Under the pieces are notes generated by a model. That model made no database searches, was not told the DNA's origin, and was given only the letters and a program-made list of their open reading frames with translations. From Lachnospiraceae bacterium UBA7179 (lineage in GTDB: Bacteria > Bacillota > Clostridia > Lachnospirales > Lachnospiraceae): a stretch of DNA of 19,673 bases. The position numbers were made by a program, and so were the translations under genes. Positions 8,783-14,582 of this stretch are shown here, piece after piece. The stretch covers positions 21,718-41,390 of the forward strand of contig DKVL01000023.1 of NCBI GenBank assembly GCA_002491195.1, in the 5' to 3' direction. Positions within the stretch are counted from its first letter, which is position 1, and every line of letters begins with the position of its first letter.

Positions 8783-9364
8783 ATGGAGACCAAATCTGAG
8801 ATCAGGAAGAGAATACTTGAGGTTCGAAAAGGGCTGACCGACGAGGAAGCTGCCTCGAAGAGCGAGGCGATTGTCCAAAAAGTGATCAAGACTCCGGAAT
8901 ATAAGGAGGCTGACAATATTCTGCTCTATGCGGATTACTGTCGGGAAGTGATGACGCGCGGAATCTTTGAGGACGCGCTGCGTCATCGGAAACGAATCTA
9001 TTTTCCGCGTGTTGACAAGTTGACAAATACAATGGAGTTTTATCAGGTGATTTCCATCAGACAACTTGAGAGGGGGTATATGGACATTCTTGAACCCAGA
9101 GAGGATAACCATATGCGCTATCAGTTCCAGCCCAGAGAGGATACCCTGGTGATACTGCCGGGGGTGGCCTTTGACACATCAGGATATCGAATTGGCTATG
9201 GGAAAGGCTTTTATGACAGATTCCTTGCGAACAGGCGGCAGCTCTCAACAATAGCGCTGGCGTACTCCTGCCAGATTATCGATGAGATTCCGAAGGATGA
9301 GTATGATATCAAGATGGATAAGATTGTTACTGAGGAAATTATCTATTCTTTCCTGCGGATTTAG
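8783..9364 (+). CDS. 5-formyltetrahydrofolate cyclo-ligase
   Basis: Converts 5-formyl-THF to 5,10-methenyl-THF using ATP, returning stored folate to one-carbon metabolism. 193 residues (E. coli YgfA/Fau is 182). An N-terminal helical region with KSEIRKRILEVRKGL is followed by FPRVDK at about 75-80 and the signature ILPGVAFDTSGYRIGYGKGF, with YDRFL after it, at about 123-150. GGAG (8772-8775) and AAGAA precede the ATG. Location between proB and proA recurs in clostridial genomes, although the enzymes are not in one pathway. Residues about 104-121 contain a duplicated PRED element (see findings). B. subtilis calls its homologue yqgN; I leave the symbol empty because naming is inconsistent. Confidence 0.93.
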   Translation: METKSEIRKRILEVRKGLTDEEAASKSEAIVQKVIKTPEYKEADNILLYADYCREVMTRGIFEDALRHRKRIYFPRVDKLTNTMEFYQVISIRQLERGYMDILEPREDNHMRYQFQPREDTLVILPGVAFDTSGYRIGYGKGFYDRFLANRRQLSTIALAYSCQIIDEIPKDEYDIKMDKIVTEEIIYSFLRI

Positions 9365-9419
9365 AACGTAAAAGTTTTCCCCGCTCGATTGAGTTTATGA
9401 ATAGAATGGAGAGAGATAT

Positions 9420-10709
9420 ATGACAATCAAGGAAAAAGCGGCGGCGATGAAGCTTGACAGTACATTGATGGCATCGAAATCTGCCACGATAAGAAATCAG
9501 GCACTTGCCAATATCGCAAAAGCACTGCTCGCAAACCAGGAAGAGATCTTCAAAGCAAATGCGCAGGATCTGGCAGAGGCAGAGAAGAATCGTATTCCGG
9601 AAGCAGTTGTAAAACGTTTAAAATTCAATACCCAAAAGCTGACTGATACAGTCAAAGGAATTGAAAATCTAATCGATCTGCCAGACAAAGTATATGAGAC
9701 ACAGTTTGTGCGGGAGCTTGACGAAGGACTTACTCTTGTGCGGGAGAGCTGCCCGATTGGTGTCATCGGCGTGATCTTCGAGGCAAGGCCGGATGCGCTG
9801 GTACAGATCGCCAGCCTGTGCATCAAGAGCGGCAATTGTGCGATCTTGAAGGGCGGAAGCGAGACAAAGCATACGAATAAAGTATTGTTTTCACTGATCT
9901 ATCAGGCTGCCATGGAGAGCGGTTTGCCAGAGAATTGTCTCTTCCAGGCAGAGCTAAGGGACGAAATCTCTGAACTGCTCGCGTGTCATGAGTCGGTTGA
10001 TCTGTTGATACCGAGAGGCTCCAATGCCTTTGTGCAGTATATTATGGACCATACCAAGATACCGGTGATGGGGCATGCGGACGGTATCTGTCACATCTAT
10101 GTGGACAAAGAATTTGACATTGACAAGGCAATTCCGGTGATCATCGATGCCAAGACACAGTATACTGCGGCGTGCAACGCAGTGGAGACGCTGCTGGTGC
10201 ACAAAGACGCGGTTGATGCGTTGATGCCGCGGCTAAATGAGGCGTTTCGCGCGCACAAGATCGAGCTGCGGGCGACCGCTGATATTGCAGACAAATATGA
10301 CAGCAAGCCTGCGACGGATGACGATTTTGCAACAGAATATCTTGACCTTATCATTTCCGCTAAGACAGTCGATAATATAGATGAGGCGATCTTACATATC
10401 AATCGATACGGCTCGCATCATACGGATTGTATTATCACGGAGGATCAGGAAGCTGCAGAGCACTTTATGAGAATGGTCGATTCTGCCGGCGTGTATCAGA
10501 ACTGCTCAACGCGGTTTGCAGACGGTTTTCGGTATGGTTTTGGTGCGGAGGTAGGCATCAGCACCGGGAAGATCCATGCGAGGGGACCGGTGGGGCTTGA
10601 GGGGCTTCTGACTTATAAATACAAGCTTTATGGACACGGGCAGATTGTTGCGGATTACGCTTCTGGAAAAAAGGAGTTTCATTTTAAGGATTTAGAAAGC
10701 TATCAGTAG
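9420..10709 (+). CDS. proA: Gamma-glutamyl phosphate reductase
   Basis: Second step of proline synthesis: NADPH-dependent reduction of gamma-glutamyl phosphate to glutamate-5-semialdehyde. 429 residues (E. coli 417), aldehyde dehydrogenase superfamily. Landmarks are IGVIGVIFEARPDALVQ at about 113-129, ILKGGSE at 142-148, LIPRGSNAFVQYI at 196-208, the catalytic Cys252 in YTAACNAVETLL, and the C-terminal CSTRFADGFRYGFGAEVGIS with HARGPVGLEGL. The ATG at 9420 follows a GGAGAGAG site. No terminator separates it from the preceding cyclo-ligase gene (55 bp). The next gene begins 12 bp after its stop, with the ribosome binding site overlapping the stop codon. Confidence 0.97.
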   Translation: MTIKEKAAAMKLDSTLMASKSATIRNQALANIAKALLANQEEIFKANAQDLAEAEKNRIPEAVVKRLKFNTQKLTDTVKGIENLIDLPDKVYETQFVRELDEGLTLVRESCPIGVIGVIFEARPDALVQIASLCIKSGNCAILKGGSETKHTNKVLFSLIYQAAMESGLPENCLFQAELRDEISELLACHESVDLLIPRGSNAFVQYIMDHTKIPVMGHADGICHIYVDKEFDIDKAIPVIIDAKTQYTAACNAVETLLVHKDAVDALMPRLNEAFRAHKIELRATADIADKYDSKPATDDDFATEYLDLIISAKTVDNIDEAILHINRYGSHHTDCIITEDQEAAEHFMRMVDSAGVYQNCSTRFADGFRYGFGAEVGISTGKIHARGPVGLEGLLTYKYKLYGHGQIVADYASGKKEFHFKDLESYQ

Positions 10710-10721
10710 GAGGAATCAGTT

Positions 10722-11495
10722 ATGAAGAGACAAAAAGGAGAGATAGCGCACAGGCTGAAGCTTTGTGTGGCTATGGCGGCAGCGATAGCGGCCATTGTGG
10801 TGATGCGACCGCCAGCGACAGCACTGGCATTCAACGTGACGCCGATTCAGATGGTGGAGATGTATACCACATCAGGAACGCCTGTGTATGCGACACCGGA
10901 TTTGCTTTCACCGGTGGTAGTATATCTTGACAGGTTTACCAATGTGCGTGTCTATGGGATCACGGACAATGGATTTTTTCAGGTAGACTTGAACGGCACC
11001 TACTATATACCAGGCCCGTTTATGGTGACACGGATCCAACCAGAAAAGACTGAGAAACAGAAGGCGCTTGATGATCTGGATGATTTTACGGAAGCTTACC
11101 GCACACAGCTTGAACAGATGGAGAGCTACAGCAGTAATTTTGCCCTGGTCGATGTGACAGGTGATGGGATTCCCGAGATCTTTGACGCGGATGGAAAGGA
11201 AATATATACCTACTATGATAAACGTGTAGTAATGATTTATTATTCTGAAAATCCGGTAAAATTTTATTATTCGAAAAACGAAAATAAGCTCCTGGGAAAA
11301 TACACATGGAATAAAAAGGATATATGGGAAGTTTATTACAAGGATACATCCCTGCTGCCATGGGGGCAGTTTAAGTGTGTGGGTGTAGCGACTTCACCGA
11401 CACAAAACGCGCCTGCGGTCACAAGAGATTACACAAATAACGCAGAGACAAGAGCAGAGCTTCACGATATATTGAAGAAAAAATTGTCTTTATAA
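10722..11495 (+). CDS. Secreted or surface-anchored protein with SH3-like region, function unknown
   Basis: 257 residues. A basic start (MKRQKGEIAHRLK) is followed by a hydrophobic stretch at 14-28 and a plausible signal peptidase site after Ala36 (ATALA/FN). Residues about 43-105 (MYTTSGTPVYATPDLLSPVV and the NGFFQVDLNGTYYI segment) resemble a bacterial SH3 domain. Residues 142-155 (LVDVTGDGIPEIFD) resemble a calcium-binding FG-GAP/dockerin-like loop. The C-terminal third, rich in Tyr and Lys, is unassigned. AGGAGG at 10708-10713 overlaps the proA stop, so translation is probably coupled to proA. It is probably extracellular; whether it binds cell wall, calcium or a partner is not known. Confidence 0.7.
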   Translation: MKRQKGEIAHRLKLCVAMAAAIAAIVVMRPPATALAFNVTPIQMVEMYTTSGTPVYATPDLLSPVVVYLDRFTNVRVYGITDNGFFQVDLNGTYYIPGPFMVTRIQPEKTEKQKALDDLDDFTEAYRTQLEQMESYSSNFALVDVTGDGIPEIFDADGKEIYTYYDKRVVMIYYSENPVKFYYSKNENKLLGKYTWNKKDIWEVYYKDTSLLPWGQFKCVGVATSPTQNAPAVTRDYTNNAETRAELHDILKKKLSL

Positions 11496-11530
11496 AAATG
11501 ATTATAAAATGGAAATGATAAGGAAAACAT

Positions 11531-11746
11531 ATGTTTGGCAAAAGGCGACAGATACAAACAGTCTCATATGACAAAGAAAATCAGATACCAATAGTAAAAT
11601 GCAGTATCTGCAACGGAGAGCAAGTAGCAGGTTTTAAAGATATCCGTACAGGAAAGTTTGAAGAAGTCATGCTGGTCAGAAATGATGGGGATCTGGAAGC
11701 GTTCAAGATGAGATATGGGGTGGAGACGATCAGGAAAGAGTATTGA
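11531..11746 (+). CDS. Small CxxC protein, function unknown
   Basis: 71 residues starting MFGKRRQIQTV, with a single Cys24-x-x-Cys27 (KCSICNGEQV), then AGFKDIRTGKFEEVMLV and a charged C-terminus ending RKEY. I have seen similar short proteins in Lachnospiraceae but know no function. AAGGA lies at 11519-11523 before the ATG, and it begins 35 bp after the secreted SH3-like gene, probably as the last member of that unit. One CxxC pair could bind metal only as a dimer or serve redox; this is inference. Confidence 0.7.
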   Translation: MFGKRRQIQTVSYDKENQIPIVKCSICNGEQVAGFKDIRTGKFEEVMLVRNDGDLEAFKMRYGVETIRKEY

Positions 11747-11774
11747 ACTGTTGTGTTAGGATCAGTTCTTTAAT
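11745..11774 (+). terminator. Weak terminator at the end of the proB-to-CxxC cluster
   Basis: GAACTG (11745-11750) pairs with CAGTTC (11763-11768), a 6-bp stem with a 12-nt loop followed by TTTAATT. The stem starts inside the stop codon. The short stem and poor T run make this a low-confidence site. Confidence 0.35.
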
Positions 11775-11893
11775 TCCAATTCAACTACGCCGTCAATGAC
11801 TTTTTGCTATTATTGTGATAGAATCATATCAGAAACAACAAATAACGCATAGGTTATGGATATATGGTTTCTGATATTAGGAGGGATTATGAT

Positions 11894-12214
11894 ATGACAG
11901 ATAGTGAAAAACTTGATTTAATTTTGTCAAAAATGCAGGGTATGGAAACAAAGATGCAGGGTATGGAAACCAAAATGCAGATTATGGAAAATGATCTTCA
12001 GGAAGTAAAGCAAAAAACAACAAATATTGATATAACACTTGAGAACGAAATTCGTGTTAATATCAGACGTATAGCGGAAGGACATTTGGACATATCGAGA
12101 AATCTGCATGATGCCCTAAAAATTGACAGCGAGAAAGAGATGATGGTGATCCGTGTTAACATGCTTGAAAGCGAGCTGCGTAGAATTAAGCAGCGGCTTG
12201 ATCAGATCGCATAA
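11894..12214 (+). CDS. Small coiled-coil protein, function unknown
   Basis: 106 residues from ATG 11894, preferred over the ATG at 11864 because AGGAGGG (11879-11885) sits 8 bases before it. The sequence is nearly all helical: MTDSEKLDLILSKMQGMETK, repeated MQGMETK heptads, then NDLQEVKQKTTNIDITLENE and a C-terminal helix ELRRIKQRLDQIA. It belongs to a family of short coiled-coil proteins I have seen repeatedly in Lachnospiraceae (shared stretch DLQEVKQKTTNIDITLENE); no function is established to my knowledge. No membrane segment. A strong terminator follows 15 bp after the stop, and the 148-bp upstream gap suggests it is transcribed alone. Confidence 0.75.
   Translation: MTDSEKLDLILSKMQGMETKMQGMETKMQIMENDLQEVKQKTTNIDITLENEIRVNIRRIAEGHLDISRNLHDALKIDSEKEMMVIRVNMLESELRRIKQRLDQIA
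11933..11995 (+). repeat. Three 21-bp in-frame repeats in the coiled-coil gene
   Basis: Units at 11933, 11954 and 11975 each start ATGCAG and code for MQGMETK, MQGMETK and MQIMEND. The first two differ by only two bases. The 21-bp period equals one coiled-coil heptad. Confidence 0.85.
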
Positions 12215-12228
12215 CCAAATCATAACCT

Positions 12229-12263
12229 GAAAGAAACAGCTGGGATCGGGCTGTTTCTTTTAT
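12229..12263 (+). terminator. Rho-independent terminator after the coiled-coil gene
   Basis: AAAGAAACAGC (12230-12240) pairs perfectly with GCTGTTTCTTT (12250-12260) around a 9-nt loop and runs into a T-rich tail. Confidence 0.9.
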
Positions 12264-12300
12264 TGAAAAGTGCCATATTTGAAGAACTGTCCTGATATGG

Positions 12301-12329
12301 TTGACAAATCATTTGTTTGATGGTATATT
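12301..12329 (+). promoter_or_regulatory. Near-consensus sigma-A promoter of the NlpC/P60 gene
   Basis: TTGACA at 12301-12306, exactly 17 bp, then TATATT at 12324-12329 with TGG directly before it (extended -10). The predicted start is near 12336, giving a leader of about 66 nt. Confidence 0.8.
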
Positions 12330-12334
12330 AATTC

Positions 12335-12362
12335 TGTAATTTATACGTAACAAAAATGTAAC
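12335..12362 (+). promoter_or_regulatory. Triple WalR-like hexamer array
   Basis: TGTAAT (12335-12340), 5 bp, CGTAAC (12346-12351), 5 bp, TGTAAC (12357-12362). The known WalR/YycF box of low-GC Gram-positives is two TGTWAH hexamers separated by 5 bp. Here three hexamers stand in 11-bp register, the middle one deviating at its first base. The array starts around the predicted transcription start, a position more typical of repression than activation. Confidence 0.5.
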
Positions 12363-12401
12363 AAAATTTGATTATGCACCGAAAAGGAATTGGATCAGAC
12401 C

Positions 12402-13730
12402 ATGAATAAGATAAATAGATTGAAGTATACAGGAGCTATTGCGGGGGCAGGTCTTGCGGTTGTACTGTTTAGCAGTGGCGTTTATGCCCACACGGGTTCC
12501 AAAGCGGATGAGACAGAGACGGAGGTTGAAGTGATTTCACTGGATCTGTCAGAAGATATGAGTGAAAATCATTTTTATATCGAACAGGCCGATGCGAAAC
12601 AAACTGAAATCGAACAGGCATCAGAGGAGGAACATCAAATATCAGAGAATGATGTGATACCATCAGCCGGTGCGGGGGATGTGCTGGATCAGATAGAGGA
12701 AGAGACTGGGGATGACACGGAATTGACTGATGTGGACAGCCTGCCGGAATCGACGGAAGCTCAGAATGAGCCGGGGCTGTCGGCCGGCGCAGGAGCAGTG
12801 TTTGAAGAGGTAGGCGAAGAAGCACAGGACAATGCTGTTCAGGCAATGAATATGGAGCTCCCAGAGGAGACGGAGCCTGAGAAACACTGGGGTTACACCA
12901 ATCTCGGGATTGCTCATGTGGATAATCATCTGAATATCCGGCAGGAGCCAAATGAAAATGGCAAGCTGATCGGTAAGCTCCCCAAGGATGCAGCATGTGA
13001 AATTCTCGAGATCGATGAAAACGGATGGGCGCATATCAAGTCCGGAAAGGTAGACGGATACTGCAGTACTGAATTTTTGTATCTTGGTGATGCGGCAATT
13101 GCAAGGGGGCAGGAGGTGGCTTCCATGATTGCCATTGTAAATACGCAGACACTGAAAGTAAGGGGAGAACCCAACACGGAATCGATCGTGATTACGCTCA
13201 TTCCACAAGAGGAAGAGCTCGAGGTTGTCGAGATCATGGACAATGGCTGGATCAAGTTTCTGCTCGATGATGAGGAGGCATATGTCTCAGGCGATTATGT
13301 TGATGTGGAGGAGCGCCTTGAGAAAGCTGTAACACTCACAGAATTGAAGTACGGACAGGGTGTATCGGATGTCCGTGTAGATATGGTACAGTATGCAAAA
13401 CAATTTGTCGGAAATCCTTATGTATGGGGCGGTGTAAGTCTCACAAACGGTACAGACTGCTCTGGTTTTACGATGAGCATTTATAAGAAATACGGTATCA
13501 GTCTGCCACATCATGCAGCTTCGCAGGCGCAGCTGGGAACTAAGATCGACATCAGTTCCGCTCAGCCAGGAGATCTGATATTCTATGCGAAGAACGGCAG
13601 CATCAACCATGTTGCGATGTACATAGGCAACGGTCAGGTTATTCATGCGTCGAGCCCCAAGACCGGTATCAAGATTTCAATCTGGAATTATCGTACACCA
13701 GCCTGCATCAGGAGATATTTGCCGAATTAA
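12402..13730 (+). CDS. Secreted NlpC/P60 peptidoglycan endopeptidase with two SH3 domains
   Basis: 442 residues from ATG 12402 (MNKINRLKYTG); an in-frame TTG at 12390 is only a base or two from AAAGGA and was not used. Signal peptide 1-29 (hydrophobic GAIAGAGLAVVLFSSGVYA). A very acidic linker (about 35-160) holds two similar units, SAGAGDVLDQIEEE (88-101) and SAGAGAVFEEVGEE (127-140). SH3-type domains lie at about 168-228 and 243-303 (both with an LNIRQEPN/LKVRGEPN motif and ENGW/DNGW). The NlpC/P60 domain is at about 325-442 with Cys353 (TDCSGF), His403 (INHVAMYIGNG) and His415 (VIHASS), the expected triad. Known members cut D-Glu-to-diamino-acid bonds in wall peptides. Likely exported and wall-bound through SH3. 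Transcribed alone; possible WalR control. Confidence 0.93.
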   Translation: MNKINRLKYTGAIAGAGLAVVLFSSGVYAHTGSKADETETEVEVISLDLSEDMSENHFYIEQADAKQTEIEQASEEEHQISENDVIPSAGAGDVLDQIEEETGDDTELTDVDSLPESTEAQNEPGLSAGAGAVFEEVGEEAQDNAVQAMNMELPEETEPEKHWGYTNLGIAHVDNHLNIRQEPNENGKLIGKLPKDAACEILEIDENGWAHIKSGKVDGYCSTEFLYLGDAAIARGQEVASMIAIVNTQTLKVRGEPNTESIVITLIPQEEELEVVEIMDNGWIKFLLDDEEAYVSGDYVDVEERLEKAVTLTELKYGQGVSDVRVDMVQYAKQFVGNPYVWGGVSLTNGTDCSGFTMSIYKKYGISLPHHAASQAQLGTKIDISSAQPGDLIFYAKNGSINHVAMYIGNGQVIHASSPKTGIKISIWNYRTPACIRRYLPN

Positions 13731-13770
13731 TGATCGTATAAATAGTTTGCAAAAGTCGGGCAAAATTTTG

Positions 13771-13799
13771 TTGCATTCTCTGATTTCATGTGGTATACT
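13771..13799 (+). promoter_or_regulatory. rpsO promoter
   Basis: TTGCAT (13771-13776), 17 bp, TATACT (13794-13799), with TGG forming an extended -10. Predicted start near 13806, leaving a leader of about 110 nt. Confidence 0.7.
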
Positions 13800-13806
13800 A
13801 TCTGAG

Positions 13807-13879
13807 TGTGTTGCGAGTACAACGCACAGATAGATCAGCTGATACCCAGTGTCGGGACGCTCCGACCCAGACTTGGTAT
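13807..13879 (+). promoter_or_regulatory. Structured rpsO leader, candidate S15 autoregulatory element
   Basis: Outer helix ATACCCAG (13842-13849) with CTTGGTAT (13872-13879) has 7 of 8 pairs. It encloses GTCGGG (13851-13856) paired with TCCGAC (13861-13866) over an ACGC loop, leaving an asymmetric internal loop (CCAGA). A weaker helix sits at 13807-13828 (TGTG/TTG with CAA/CACA). S15 commonly represses its own mRNA by binding leader structures; the precise class here is not identified. Confidence 0.5.
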
Positions 13880-13916
13880 AGAGCGGTTATATTATTTATC
13901 AATGGAGGATGTTACA

Positions 13917-14183
13917 ATGATTTCTAAGGAAAAAAAGCAGGCGATTATCGCAGAGTACGGCAGAAAGCCTGGAGATACCGGTTCACCGGAAGTACAGATT
14001 GCAATTCTGACAGCAAGGATTCAGGAGTTGACTGAGCATTTAAAGAATAACCAGAAAGATCATCATTCAAGACGTGGCCTTTTGAAGATGGTTGGTCAGA
14101 GACGTGGTTTACTTGACTACTTAAAGGAGAATGATATCGATGGATATCGTGCTCTGATTGAGAAGCTTGGTATCAGAAAGTAA
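13917..14183 (+). CDS. rpsO: 30S ribosomal protein S15
   Basis: 88 residues, the normal S15 length, starting MISKEKKQAIIAEYGRKPGD. It contains the hallmark GSPEVQIAILTARIQELTEH, then the HHSRRGLLKMVGQRRGLLDYL segment and the end YRALIEKLGIRK. S15 binds the central domain of 16S rRNA early in 30S assembly. The ATG at 13917 has GGAGG (13904-13908) eight bases upstream; the longer open frame from 13806 starts in the leader and lacks homology. Own promoter, leader and terminator make it a single-gene unit next to pnp. Confidence 0.98.
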   Translation: MISKEKKQAIIAEYGRKPGDTGSPEVQIAILTARIQELTEHLKNNQKDHHSRRGLLKMVGQRRGLLDYLKENDIDGYRALIEKLGIRK

Positions 14184-14205
14184 TTTTTGAATACTTATGC
14201 ATTTG

Positions 14206-14231
14206 AAGGAGCGGAATGATCCGCTCCTTTA
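14206..14231 (+). terminator. rpsO terminator
   Basis: AAGGAGCGGA (14206-14215) pairs perfectly with TCCGCTCCTT (14220-14229) around ATGA. Only three T follow, so some read-through into pnp is plausible. Confidence 0.8.
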
Positions 14232-14582
14232 TGTGCATTAAATGATGATGCGTACAGTGAAAGCGATGTCTTGAACTGTACAAGGATTGAATTGTGGTGT
14301 GTATCGATAATTCGGGGCAGATACAACATCGAATGAAGGTTTGTAAATGGAATTTTTGCAGATAAAAAGCGCGAATAAAAGTTCTCGATAGAAGTTTGGC
14401 TCGAGACCGCTGAAAAGCGTATGAAGTTTCGTAGGTTTTTCAGTAGTTTCGGCAGGTTCTGTTTGAGGAATATTTTATTTGAAGAATATTTTTATCCGGG
14501 CAGATTTCCATGGAAGCAAATGATCCGCATAAAGCAAGGGATTCAAATTGTAGTATGAAAAAGAAAAGGAGAATTGTATTGT
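14232..14582 (+). other. Long rpsO-pnp intergenic region with stems and a tandem repeat
   Basis: No gene. It holds TCTCGA (14383-14388) matching TCGAGA about 12 nt on, CTGAAAA (14411-14417) matching TTTTCAG near 14437-14443, and two tandem 16-bp units at 14462-14477 and 14478-14493 (TTTGAGGAATATTTTA versus TTTGAAGAATATTTTT). GATAAT at 14306-14311 could be a -10 but lacks a well-spaced -35. AAGGAG at 14566-14571 is the pnp ribosome binding site. A regulated pnp leader is plausible but unproven. Confidence 0.45.

Noticed and set aside
7573..9392. Similar phrases TTCCCGTTCGATT (7574) and TTCCCCGCTCGATT (9376) before nfo and proA
   Set aside because: Short, imperfect and without a symmetric or spaced architecture; could be chance, so not called as a shared operator.
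13806..13916. N-terminal extension of S15
   Set aside because: It starts at the predicted transcription start and runs through the structured leader; S15 has its normal 88-residue length from 13917.
14287..14311. Promoter for pnp (TTGAAT with GATAAT)
   Set aside because: Spacer only 13 bp; not acceptable for sigma-A without other evidence.
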